NCBI GenBank assembly: GCA_012270995.1
Contig: JAAXHG010000092.1
Coordinates: forward strand, 1 to 42,731
Reading direction: 5' to 3'
DNA length: 42,731 bases
Source of the DNA: Vicinamibacteraceae bacterium
GTDB lineage: Bacteria > Acidobacteriota > Thermoanaerobaculia > Multivoradales > Multivoraceae
A model generated the notes under the pieces. That model was not told where the DNA came from, did not search any database, and worked only from the letters and a program-made list of their open reading frames with translations. How positions within the stretch are numbered: position 1 is the stretch's first letter; the number at the start of each line of letters is the position of its first letter. This document shows positions 16,169 through 25,282 of the stretch, one piece after another. Both the position numbers and the translations under genes were made by a program.

Positions 16169-17971
16169 ATGCGACCTCCTCGACTCCTTCTCCCTGCGAT
16201 CCTGGGGATTCTCCCGGCGGTCGCGCCGCTCTCGCCTGCCGGAGGGGAGGAGCGCTCGGCGTTTTTCGGCGACCTGCACGTGCACACCGCCTACTCGTTC
16301 GACGCCTTCTCTTTCGCCACGCGGACGACACCCGACGACGCGTACCGGTTCGCCGCTGGAGAGGCGATCGGGCATCCTTCGGGAAACGAGATCCAGCTCG
16401 ACCGGCCCCTCGACTTCTATGCCGTGACGGACCACGCGGCGTACCTCGGGGTCCTGCGCGCCCTCGCCGACCCTGGCCACCCGCTCGCGGACGACCCCGA
16501 CGTCCAGCGCTACGTCGACGCGACGACGGTCAAGGCGCGGGGAGGCTACCTGCCGGGCGCCTCGGAGTTCGTGGCTCGGCACGATGATCCGGAACTGCTC
16601 CGGACGGCGTGGCGGGAGATCGTCGACGCCGCGGAACGCCACTACCGGCCGGGCACCCTGACGACCTTCATCGGTTACGAGTACACGCCCTCGCGGGACG
16701 GCGGCAACCTGCACCGGAACGTGATCTTCAGGGGCGGCGCGGTACCGGAGATACCCTTCAGCCGACTCGATTCGGCGAGTCCCGAAGACCTCTGGAGCTG
16801 GATGGATCGCCTGCGTGACCAGGGCATCGAGGCGCTGGCGATCCCGCACAACTCCAACGGCTCGGACGGCTGGATGTTCCAGACCGAGACGTTCGCCGGG
16901 GGCCCGCTCGACGCCGACTACGCGACGAAGCGGATGCGCAACGAGCCGGTCGTCGAGATCACGCAGGTCAAGGGCACCTCCGAGACGCATCCCTTCCTGT
17001 CGCCCAACGACGAGTGGGCCGACTTCGAGATCTTTCCCTTCCGCGTCGGCCTGTGGGCCAAGAGCCGGCCCAGGGGCAGCTACGTCCGTCAGGCACTGCT
17101 GGACGGCATCGCGTTTCAGAGCGAGGAGGGCTTCAACCCGTATCGCTTGGGATTCGTCGGCGCCAGCGACACTCACAACTCGGGTTTCGTGTTCGACGAG
17201 GAGAAGCACACCGGCAAGGTCGGCGTACACGACTTCGACCCGGTCAGCAGGGGCTCGGTCCCGGCCGACGTCCTCGACGGCGTGCCGACGTATCGCGAGG
17301 TCTTCCGCCGCTACTACAGCAACTCGGGCCTGACCGGTGTCTGGGCCGAGGAGAACACTCGGGAGGCCATCTACGCGGCTCTGCGTCGCAAGGAGACCTT
17401 CGCCACCTCGGGCACTCGCATCCGGGTGCGGATGTTCGCCGGCTACGGCCTGCCCGATGACCTCCACGCCCGTGACGACATGGCGGCGGTGGGCTACGAG
17501 CGCGGCGTCGCCATGGGAGGCGAGATCGACGCCGATCGAAGCGGCAGTCCGGCGTTCGCGGTCCGCGCGCTGCGCGACCTGTCCGGCGCGCCGCTCCAGC
17601 GTCTCCAGATCGTCAAGGGCTGGGTCGAGGGCGGCGACCGGCACGAGCAGGTCTTCGACGTCGCCTGTTCCGACGGGCTGCGGCCGGATCCCGGAACCCA
17701 CCGGTGTCCGGACAACGGCGCCACCGTCGACCTGTCCAACTGCGCGATCAGCCAGGACGCGGGAGACGCCGAGCTGGGAGCGACCTGGAGCGATCCCGGT
17801 TTCGACCCCGGGCATCACGCGTTCTACTACGTTCGCGTCCTGGAGAACCCGACGTGCCGCTGGTCGACGTGGGATGCCGTGAAGGCCGGAGTTGCGCCGC
17901 GGGTCTCCCTGCCGGCGACGATCCAGGAACGCGCCTGGTCGTCGCCGATCTGGATTGCTCCCGGTAGCTAG
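16169..17971 (+). CDS. DUF3604 domain protein 1, exported
   Basis: This 600-residue protein starts with a signal peptide (RLLLPAILGILPAVAPLS), then AFFGDLHVHTAYSFDAF with His37 and His39. VTDHAAYLG, IPHNSN and GASDTHN follow. These are spaced like the metal ligands of PHP-type phosphoesterases, which DUF3604 resembles. No DUF3604 protein has a function I can state firmly. The C-terminus (CRWSTWDA, PATIQERAWSSPIW) is shared almost word for word with the protein ending at 37911, so the two are close paralogues. The start lies 2 bases after the disrupted PQQ propeller. The stop abuts the stop of the convergent sulfatase pseudogene. Confidence 0.88.
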   Translation: MRPPRLLLPAILGILPAVAPLSPAGGEERSAFFGDLHVHTAYSFDAFSFATRTTPDDAYRFAAGEAIGHPSGNEIQLDRPLDFYAVTDHAAYLGVLRALADPGHPLADDPDVQRYVDATTVKARGGYLPGASEFVARHDDPELLRTAWREIVDAAERHYRPGTLTTFIGYEYTPSRDGGNLHRNVIFRGGAVPEIPFSRLDSASPEDLWSWMDRLRDQGIEALAIPHNSNGSDGWMFQTETFAGGPLDADYATKRMRNEPVVEITQVKGTSETHPFLSPNDEWADFEIFPFRVGLWAKSRPRGSYVRQALLDGIAFQSEEGFNPYRLGFVGASDTHNSGFVFDEEKHTGKVGVHDFDPVSRGSVPADVLDGVPTYREVFRRYYSNSGLTGVWAEENTREAIYAALRRKETFATSGTRIRVRMFAGYGLPDDLHARDDMAAVGYERGVAMGGEIDADRSGSPAFAVRALRDLSGAPLQRLQIVKGWVEGGDRHEQVFDVACSDGLRPDPGTHRCPDNGATVDLSNCAISQDAGDAELGATWSDPGFDPGHHAFYYVRVLENPTCRWSTWDAVKAGVAPRVSLPATIQERAWSSPIWIAPGS

Positions 17972-19501
17972 CTAGTAGCGTTCGCAGCCGTCAGGCTGCG
18001 CTGTCGCGCAGGGAACAGTAGTTCCATGCAAGGGCGCCGGATAGAGCCCGACGTCGTTCGCCGCGCCGGCCCGGTGGGAGCGGCCCGGCAGGAGCTCGGT
18101 GAGGCGGCGCTCTTCCTCGGGCTGATCGGCGACCTGCAGCACCTTCTTGCGCGAGGGGTTCCGTGGCAGCAGGGCCCGGAGCCGCTGCTTCGTCTCGGCG
18201 TGCTCGGGGAGGCTCGCCAGGTTGCGCCACTCGTTCGGATCGTTGTCGTGGTCGTAGAGCTCTTCGCCGTCGGAATAGGTCGTGTAGCGCCAGCGCTCGG
18301 TGCGGATCGAGCTTCGGTCCGGCGCGTCGGAGGTGATCGCGGGGTGATCCCACTCGGCCTCTGGATTCTCGAGCAGCGGCCGCAGGCTCTCACCGTCGAG
18401 GTCCTCGCGCCCGGGGAGCCCGGCGAGGTCAGCCAGGGTGGGGTAGATGTCGAGCAGCTCGGCGGTCCGGTCGCAGAACTCTCCCTTCGCCTCGATCCCG
18501 GGGCCGGCGAAGATGATCGGCACGCGGCAGGAGCGTTCCCAGAGCGTGTACTTGCGCCACTGGTTCTTCTCGCCGAGTTGCCAGCCGTGGTCGGTCCACA
18601 GGACGATGACCGTGTTCTGCGCGTGCGGCCCTTCGTCGAGCGCTTTCAGCACCCGCCCCACGTTCGCATCGGCGAAGTTGATGCACGCTAGGTAGGCCGC
18701 CACGGCGCGCCGCCACTGCCCCGTCGCCGTCACCAGCTCGTGGTCCTCCAGGCCGCGTTCCGTGGGCGCGGACCCCGGCACGTCGTCGAGGTCGTTCTCC
18801 AGCCAGGGCGGCAGCTCGACCTCGGTGTCGGGGAACTTGTCGAAGTACTTCTTCGGGGCGTAGAAGGGCAGGTGCGGGCGATAGAAGCCGCAGGCCAGGA
18901 AGAAAGGCCTGGAGTGATCTCTCGACAGGTACTCAGCCGCCCAGTTGGCGAGCTGGGTGTCGGTCGTCTCTTCGTCGTCGACGTCGAGGGAACCTCAGTC
19001 GAAGCCGCCGCGGTCGAGCTCGTTCACGGGGTAGCCGGAGGCCCACAGAAAACCGCGGAAGCTGTTGTAGTAGTGCCACGAGGCGGCCTCGTTCTGGCTC
19101 TGGTGAAACGTCTTGCCGCCGCCGATCGCTTCGTAGCCGTGCTGCATGAAGTGTTGCGGCAACGTGACGGCCAGCGGCATGGCGTCGCGCCAGACGTCGC
19201 CGTTGGTGTAGCAGCCGGAGGTGGTCGGGCGCTGGCCGGTCATCAGACTCGCCCGCGACGGGTTGCAGGCGGGCGTCTGGCAGTAGGCTCGCCGGAACGT
19301 GACGCCCCGCGCGGCGAGCGCGTCGATGTTCGGCGTGAGCGTCTGCGGGTGTCCGTCGAGGACGCCGATCCAGTCGTTCAGATCGTCGATCGAGATCATC
19401 AGGACGTTGGGGCCACCGGCGCGCGGCTCCCGACTGCCTGCGCAGCCCGCGGCCAGGGCCTCGAGCCCCAGGCCCCCGAGTAGTTCGCGTCGCGAGATCA
19501 T
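17972..19501 (-). pseudogene. Sulfatase 1 (Tat lipoprotein) with an internal TGA
   Basis: This would be a 509-codon type I sulfatase. The start ISRRELLGGLGLEALAAGC combines a twin-arginine motif with a lipobox, so it would be a Tat-exported lipoprotein. [11 protein letters not shown] carries the metal aspartates, and Cys79-N-P-S-R in PACNPSRASLMTG is the formylglycine site. Codon 169 is TGA (18995-18997) inside GGFD-stop-GSLDVDDEET, where relatives have Trp; TGG to TGA is the likely change. The C-terminal half (LWTDHGWQLGEKNQW, ELLDIYPTLADLAGLPG) is intact in the same frame. The final 19 residues are encoded by the 56-nt repeat, so the natural end may have been altered. It is divergent from PhyH 3. 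Confidence 0.88.
17977..18032. repeat. 56-nt structured repeat, copy 1
   Basis: It is identical over 56 bases to 29302-29357. It can form stem A (CGCAGCC/GGCTGCG, loop GTCA, 17983-18000) or stem B (CTGCGC/GCGCAG, loop TGTC, 17996-18011). These share CTGCG and so exclude each other. A third stem C follows (GGAAC/GTTCC, loop AGTA, 18012-18025). It sits at the junction of two convergent genes, overlapping the sulfatase 3' end. It may act as a bidirectional terminator or be a small mobile palindrome. Confidence 0.75.
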
Positions 19502-19514
19502 CTCGTGCCAAGGC

Positions 19515-19520
19515 TATAGT
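19515..19520 (+). promoter_or_regulatory. -10-like TATAGT between sulfatase 1 and PhyH 3
   Basis: Only 26 bases separate the two divergent starts. TATAGT would place transcription initiation near 19527, right at the PhyH ATG (19528), implying a leaderless mRNA and supporting that start over the in-frame GTG at 19519. The same CTATAG core reads as a -10 on the other strand. No good -35 is visible. Confidence 0.35.
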
Positions 19521-19527
19521 GCGGTCG

Positions 19528-20457
19528 ATGGCCCGCAGAGACGACGAAGCGCGCGAGCGGGTGCTGGCAACGACCGCGGAGCTAGGCCTCAACGAGAACC
19601 TGCTCGAGCTCGAGACCAAGGGGTACACGGTGCTCCCGGGCGTACTGTCCGAAGACCGGGTCGAGCGCGCGAAGGCGGCCATCCTTCGGCGCGTTGAAAG
19701 GACGACGGGCAAGAGAGTCGATCCCGACACGGCCACCTCCGACGACTTCAGCGGCATGGCGTATCAGCATTATCTTATCTTCGAGGATCCGGTCTTCCCC
19801 GAGATCCTGCTGGAGCCGAAGCCGCTCGCGATGATCACCTGGCTGCTTGGTGAGAGTTGTGTGTTGTCTTCGATGGGCAGTCACTTTCGCGGGCCCGGCG
19901 GCATGCCCCTGTCGGTGCACGCCGATGGGGTTCGGGTCGGCATGACCGAGACGTCCCTGGTCGCGAACTGCAACTACGCTCTGACGCCCTACAGCCGGGA
20001 AGCGGGCGCGCTGGTGCTCTTCCCGGGTAGCCATCGAAGGCAGCGCCAGCCCACGGCCCACGAGAACTGGATGGCGGGCCATGAAACCGTTCCGCAGATC
20101 ATGGCGAAGAAGCTCGATCGGGAAGAGCTGGACGCCCTCGAGTGGACGGTGCCGCGAGGCGCCGTGACCATGGACCTCAATCCGGGAGATGCCGCGATCT
20201 GGCATGGCAACTCGTGGCACGGCGGTTGGCGGCGGGAGTTGCCGGGCGCGCGGATCAATCTCGCCGTCTACTTCTGCCGGCCGCATCTCTCGACCCAGGA
20301 GCGACGCGGCGATACCCGGTATCCCGAGGTGTTCGAGCGCTATGCCGACGAGCCCCGGTTTGCCCGTCTGATGGGAGAGAAGATCTTCAATGGCTGGCGT
20401 GAAGAAGGGCCGGATTTCACGGGCGCGAAGACTTCGCCCAGCGGCCTCTTCGACTGA
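19528..20457 (+). CDS. Phytanoyl-CoA dioxygenase (PhyH) family protein 3
   Basis: This 309-residue protein is a member of the Fe(II)/2-oxoglutarate oxygenases. His131-x-Asp133 in PLSVHADGVRVG and a distal His in AIWHGNSWHGGWRR (His226 or His231) fit the iron site, with Arg242 as the co-substrate anchor. It has ALVLFPGSHRRQRQP between them. There is no export signal. It differs clearly from PhyH 1 and 2 in the spacing and surroundings of the motif, so the three are not recent duplicates. It lies inside the sulfatase island, divergent from sulfatase 1, and its stop is 4 bases from the stop of sulfatase 2. It is intact where its sulfatase neighbours are not. The substrate is unknown. Confidence 0.87.
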   Translation: MARRDDEARERVLATTAELGLNENLLELETKGYTVLPGVLSEDRVERAKAAILRRVERTTGKRVDPDTATSDDFSGMAYQHYLIFEDPVFPEILLEPKPLAMITWLLGESCVLSSMGSHFRGPGGMPLSVHADGVRVGMTETSLVANCNYALTPYSREAGALVLFPGSHRRQRQPTAHENWMAGHETVPQIMAKKLDREELDALEWTVPRGAVTMDLNPGDAAIWHGNSWHGGWRRELPGARINLAVYFCRPHLSTQERRGDTRYPEVFERYADEPRFARLMGEKIFNGWREEGPDFTGAKTSPSGLFD

Positions 20458-20461
20458 GCGC

Positions 20462-21947
20462 CTACTTGCCCTCGGCCGCCCAGCGCCTCATGAGGGCGAT
20501 GTTGCGGCTCAGGATGGCTGCGGATTCGGGGTTCGCGCTAACGCGCGCGGAGTACGAGGCCATGTCGCTGTCGTACATGGCTTCCGATTCCGCGCCATGG
20601 TCGTTCGTGCGTTCGATCCACTCGTCCATGCGCTTCCTGAGTTTCTTCAGTTCCGCCGCGTGCTGTGGATCGCCGGCCAGGTTCCGGACTTCGAACGGAT
20701 CCGCCGTCAGGTCGTAGAGCTCTTCCCCGGGGCGAGTGGGGGCGAACAGAAGCTGCTGCGTCTCGTCCAACGTCCCGGCCGCATGAGCCTCGCGCAGGGC
20801 GATCAGAATGCTCTTCCCATCCTTGTAGAGGTTGGGTTGCAGGTGGGGGCGGTCGGGCAGGAAGTTGCGGATGTACTTGAAGCGCGTCGTCCGCAGCGCC
20901 CTGATGTAGTCGACCGTCTCGTCGCAGCGGTCGCGAGCGGCGAAGATCGCCGTCCGCTCCTCGTAGTCCTCGCCGAGGAGGTCGCGGGAGTGCATGCGCT
21001 CGGGAATCTCGATTCCGGCGAGTGCGAGCGAAAGGGCCGCGATGTCGATGTGCTCCACGAGGTCGTCGCGAACCTGCCCGGGCTCGATGGTCGGTCCGGC
21101 GATGACCAGGGGCACGTGCAGCCCCTCGTCGTAGAGGAACTGCTTCCCCCTGGCATGGCTGATTCCGTGGTCGGTCATGAAGAGAACGACCGTGTCCTCG
21201 AGGTCGCCCTCCTCTTCGAGCCGTCCGATGACGTCGCCGACGAACTTGTCCGTGAGCCGAACCGAGTCGAGGTAGGCCGCCCAATCCGCCAGCAGGACCG
21301 GATCGTTCGGATAGTAGGGCGGAAGCTTCACCCTGGAGGGTTCGGTCCTGCTCCCCAGCAGCTTCTCGACGCGATCGCTGATCTGCCAGAACGACTCGAG
21401 TGATCGGCCGCGGTGCTTTCCGCCGGGGAGGTGAACCTGGGCGAAGAAGGGCTGGCCGGGTCGACGGTCGCCCCAGTCGGGACCGTCGTACATGGCCGGG
21501 TCCCATTCGAAGTTGTAGTGCGTCTTCCCGATGGTGGCTCGATCCGTGTTGGGCCACCCCGGTGATCGCGGTGTAGTAGCCGGCCTTCTGGAACAGCTCG
21601 GGGATTGGCCGGATGCCGTCAGGGAGGTGGATATTCAGCTCCCCCTGGCCGCTCGTGTGGTGATGAGCGCCAATGGACGTCTGGTACATCCCGGTGATGA
21701 AGGCCGAGCGGTTGGGCAAGCAGACCGGCGCCGTGACGTACGCATTCGTGAATCGCACTCCACGGCTCGCCAGGCGATCGAGATGCGGCGTCTCGATCGC
21801 CGTCTCTCCGTAGGAGGAGAGATTGGCCGACATGTCGTCGACGATGATCCAGAGGATGTTCGGCGGCTCAGCCGCGTGCATGGGAAGGTGCGTCAGCGCT
21901 CCCAGGGCGAGGGCGAGGACGGCGGTCCGGAAGCGGTGCGTTGTCAT
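20462..21947 (-). pseudogene. Sulfatase 2 with a +1 frameshift
   Basis: The N-terminal frame gives a Sec signal (TAVLALALGALTHLPMHA), ILWIIVDDMS with the metal aspartates, and Cys76-L-P-N-R in APVCLPNRSAFITG, the formylglycine site. After residue 130 (GYYTAITG) the frame goes astray. Deleting one base from the run of four C at 21557-21560 restores WPNTDRATIGKTHYNFEWDP and then the long C-terminal frame (MTDHGISHARGKQFLYDEGL, ELYDLTADPFEVRNLAGDP). The restored protein would be about 494 residues, a normal sulfatase. A run of four is short for a homopolymer sequencing error but could still be one. Divergent sulfatase 3 starts 92 bases away. Confidence 0.86.
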
Positions 21948-22038
21948 GGGCCTGTGGCCTCCACGATGAGGTGGACGGCTACGGCTATTGTCGCCTACGC
22001 CGTCCGACTTTTCGAACTGCGCTAGGATTCTTGGCATC

Positions 22039-23479
22039 ATGATCACACGACGACAGGCAGTCAAGAGCGTCGCCGCCGCGTCGGTGGGGTCCGCCGTGGG
22101 GGCAGCCTTCAGCTTCGCGAAGACGAACCGCGCGAATCTGCTCTTCCTGTGCTCGGACCAGCATCAGACCGCCGCGTCCGGCTGCTACGGCAGCAACGAG
22201 GCCATAACGCCCCACATCGACGAGATCGCCGCCGACGGAGTCCGCTTCGACCGCGCCTACTGCAACGCGCCCGTCTGCGTCCCCTCCCGCGGGTCGATCA
22301 TCACCGGTCTCCACCCCTGCAGGCACGGGGCGAAGATCCTGCGCGACCCGCTGCCGAACGAAGCGCGCACGGTCGCCCACTACTTCAAGGATCACGGCTA
22401 CGTCACCGGCGCGATAGGCAAGATGCACTTCGTCGACGAGACCCGGCGGCACGGCTTCGACCACAGGCTCTATCGCGCCGATCACAACAAACGGCTCACC
22501 CGGGCCGAGCAGCAGGCGTTCCGGGACGATCAGTACGCGGCGTACCCGGCGGACGGCGGGTACGCGACCGGCCTGAGCGGGCTCCGCCTCGACTCTGCCG
22601 GAGAGGTACTTCCAGGACACCTTCTACGCCGAGGAGTCGGTCGCCTTTCTGCGCGAGAACAAGGACCGCCCCTTCTGCCTCTGGTCGTCGTTCTACATGC
22701 CGCATACGCCGCTGGTGCCGGCAAAGCAGTACTGGGACATGTACGACGGAGTGACTCTCAGTCTGCCCGAGCGTTCCGATCGGGAGCTGCAGGACGGCTT
22801 CGAGGGGCACCTGATTCGCGCCAGGCAGCGCGGCTGGTACGACCAGAAGGACGACGACCTGCGCGACGCGATCCGCGGCTACTACGGCAACATCTCCCAG
22901 ATGGACGCCAACGTCGGGCGGGTGTTCGACACGCTGCGCGAGCTGGGGCTCGACAGGAACACGGTGGTCGTCTACACCTCGGACCACGGTGAGATGGCCG
23001 GTGCGCACCGCACGTGGACCAAGCACAACATCTACGAGCAGAGCGTCAGCGTGCCGCTGATCGTGCGCGTGCCGGACCGGATGGAAGCCGGGACCGCTCG
23101 CACCCAGCTCATCGAGCACACCGATCTGCTCCCGACCCTGACCGAGCTGTGCGGGCTGGGGAGTCCGTCCTCCGGGATCGACGGCCGGAGCTTCGCGCCC
23201 CTGGTCCAGGGCGGGGCGTACACGCCGCGCGAGCACGCCTACTCGGAGTACTACTTCTGCCATCGCAGCTTCACGGTGGACGACCGCTACGTCGGCAAGC
23301 CGCCCATCCTGATGGTGCGCACCGGCAAGTGGAAGCTCAACTACCTGAGCTGGGCGCGGTCGGAGTTGTACGACCTCGAGGCCGATCCGGGAGAGTTCAA
23401 CAACGTGATCGACGACACCGGCAACTCCGGCATCGTCAGGGAGCTGACCGCCGTCGCCGAGCGCCTCTACGCGGGTTAA
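22039..23479 (+). pseudogene. Sulfatase 3 (Tat substrate) with a +1 frameshift
   Basis: The N-terminus MITRRQAVKSVAAASVGSAV is a twin-arginine signal, followed by LLFLCSDQHQTAASGCYG and the formylglycine site Cys80-V-P-S-R in APVCVPSRGSIITG. At about 22575-22600 one extra base shifts the frame. Beyond it LPERYFQDTFYAEESVAFL and then VVVYTSDHGEMAGAHRTW, EHTDLLPTLTELCG and ELYDLEADPGEFNN continue the sulfatase. The restored length would be about 479 residues. The gene ends 25 bases before the formylglycine-generating enzyme on the same strand, so the two formed an operon for making and activating the enzyme. Confidence 0.86.
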
Positions 23480-23504
23480 GGGACCTCCGAATCGTGCGGG
23501 CTCC

Positions 23505-24467
23505 ATGACCTGCTGCGCTCCCTCGCGTGATGCCGATCGGCCGGCCGGCGGCGCGGACCCGGCCGCCGCGGCGCCGGCGCCGCCCTCGGGAGCGACCCCG
23601 GGACCGAACGGCCGCGGCATGGTCCGTATCGACGGCGGCCGGTTCCTCATGGGCACCGACTCGGCCGATGCCATACCGGGCGACGGCGAGACTCCGGTCC
23701 GTGAGATCTTCGTCGATCCGTTTCGGATCGACGCCTGCGCCGTCTCCAACGCCGACTTCGCCGCCTTCGTCGACGCGACCGGCTACCTGACCGACAGCGA
23801 GCGGCTGGGCTGGTCCTTCGTCTTCGAGGGTCGCCTGTCGCGCAAGCTCCGCCGCAGGGCGATCGAGGACCGCCTGCCGGGCGCCGGCTGGTGGTGCAAG
23901 ATCAGCGGCGCCGACTGGCGTCATCCCGAGGGACCGGGATCGTCGATCGCCCGGCGCCAGGACCATCCCGTCGTCCAGGTGTCGCACCACGACGCCGTTG
24001 CCTACTGCGCGTGGGCGGGATGCCGGCTCCCGACCGAGGCGGAGTGGGAGTTCGCGGCGCGCGGAGGAGTGGAGCAGACCGCGCAGCCGTGGGGCGACGA
24101 GCTAGAGCCCGATGGCGCGCATCGCTGCAACGTCTGGCAGGGCAGCTTTCCCGATCGCGATCTCGGGCTCGACGGCTATCGCGGCACCTGCCCGGTCGAT
24201 GCCTTCGAGCCGAACGGCTTCGGCCTCTACAACGTCTGCGGCAACGTCTGGGACTGGTGCGCCGACTGGTGGAGCCCCAGTCCCGCCGCGCCGGGCACTC
24301 GCAATCCGCGCGGTCCCGCCAGCGGAACGGCACGCGTCACCCGCGGCGGATCGTATCTCTGCCACGTCTCCTACTGCAGTCGCTACCGCCTGTCGGCCCG
24401 TACCCACAACACGCCCGACAGCGCGGCGGGACACATGGGCTTTCGCTGCGCCGCCGGCGTCGAATAG
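23505..24467 (+). CDS. Formylglycine-generating enzyme (sulfatase maturation)
   Basis: This 320-residue protein oxidises the active-site Cys of sulfatases to formylglycine, using O2 and copper. It shows MVRIDGGRFLMGTD at the start of the domain, CRLPTEAEWEFAARGG, NGFGLYNVCGNVWDWC, and RGGSYLCHVSYCSRYR with Cys286 and Cys291, the catalytic pair of genuine FGE. GFRCA ends the domain. The presence of both cysteines separates it from the many SUMF1-like proteins that lack the activity. The N-terminus MTCCAPSRDA is Cys-rich as in other bacterial FGEs, and no export signal is seen. It lies downstream of sulfatase 3 and is intact, although every sulfatase in the window is broken. Confidence 0.93.
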   Translation: MTCCAPSRDADRPAGGADPAAAAPAPPSGATPGPNGRGMVRIDGGRFLMGTDSADAIPGDGETPVREIFVDPFRIDACAVSNADFAAFVDATGYLTDSERLGWSFVFEGRLSRKLRRRAIEDRLPGAGWWCKISGADWRHPEGPGSSIARRQDHPVVQVSHHDAVAYCAWAGCRLPTEAEWEFAARGGVEQTAQPWGDELEPDGAHRCNVWQGSFPDRDLGLDGYRGTCPVDAFEPNGFGLYNVCGNVWDWCADWWSPSPAAPGTRNPRGPASGTARVTRGGSYLCHVSYCSRYRLSARTHNTPDSAAGHMGFRCAAGVE

Positions 24468-24485
24468 ACCACCCCTCGTGCGCTG

Positions 24486-25204
24486 GCCGCAGCCGCGCTA
24501 TGGCGGCGCGGGCTCGAGCCCGACATCGTTCGCCGCGCCTACCCTTTGGGAGCGACCCGGCCGCCTGTCGAGGCGACCCGGCAGCCGGCGCTCGGTGCGG
24601 ATCGAGCTTCTGTCCGGCGCGTCGGATGTGATCGCGGGGCGATCCCGCTCCGCTTTGGGATCCTCGAGCAGCGGCCGCAGGCTCTCGCCGTCGAGGTCCT
24701 CGCGCCCGGGGAGCCCGGCGAGGTCCGCCAGGGTGGGGTAGATGTCGAGCAGCTCGGTGGTCCGGTCGCAGAATTCTCCCTTGGCCTCGACCCCGGGGCC
24801 GGCGAAGATGATCGGCACGCGGCAGGAGCGCTCCCATAGTGTGAACTTGCTCCAGTGGTTCTTCTCGCCGAGCTGCCAGCCGTGGTCGGTCCACAGGACG
24901 ATGACCGTATTCTCGGCGTGCGGCCCTTCGTCGAGCGCCTTCAGCACGCGCCCCACGTTCGCATCGGCGTAGTTGATGCACGCCAGATAGGCCGCCACGG
25001 CGCGCTTCCACTGCCCGGTCGCCGTGACCAGTTCGGCGTGAGCGTCTGCGGGTGACCGTCGAGGACGCCGATCCAGTCGTTGAGGTCGTCGATCGAGATC
25101 ATGAGGACGTTCGGGCCTTCAGGACGCGGCTCTTCACCGCCTGCGCAGCCCGCGGCCAGGGCACCGAGCCCCACACGCTTGAGCACTTCTCGTCGAGAGA
25201 GCAC
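24486..25204 (-). pseudogene. Deleted duplicate of sulfatase 1
   Basis: The start (GTG 25204, [20 protein letters not shown]) and [20 protein letters not shown] are close copies of sulfatase 1. At TLTPN the sequence jumps, out of frame, to [17 protein letters not shown]. This removes about 196 codons, including the formylglycine Cys. It then follows sulfatase 1 through VIVLWTDHGWQLGEKN and DLAGLPGREDLDGESL. A second deletion after SSIRTER removes most of the C-terminal part before GAANDVGL. This is a dead paralogue and must have arisen from a duplication of, or shared origin with, the sulfatase 1 region. It lies directly downstream of the TonB receptor 2 terminator. Confidence 0.88.
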
Positions 25205-25210
25205 TTGTCC

Positions 25211-25246
25211 AAAAGAAAGACACCGGCGGCCAAGCCGCCGGTGTCT
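25211..25246 (-). terminator. Rho-independent terminator after TonB receptor 2
   Basis: A perfect 13-bp stem (25218-25230 with 25234-25246, core ACACCGGCGGC/GCCGCCGGTGT) with a 3-base loop is followed on the minus strand by TTCTTTT. It lies 37 bases past the stop of the receptor gene and 7 bases before the sulfatase remnant. It is the clearest intrinsic terminator in the window. Confidence 0.85.
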
Positions 25247-25282
25247 CGGAATCTCAACGAAGCCCACTGTCCCTCGACGCGC

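Noticed and set aside
18995..18997. TGA at a Trp codon in sulfatase 1 as evidence of UGA recoding or selenocysteine
   Set aside because: TGA is the normal stop of several intact genes here (VapC, PhyH 1, the FAH-family gene, the PQQ dehydrogenase). The position corresponds to a Trp rather than a catalytic Cys in relatives. No selenocysteine-insertion-like hairpin is evident just downstream.
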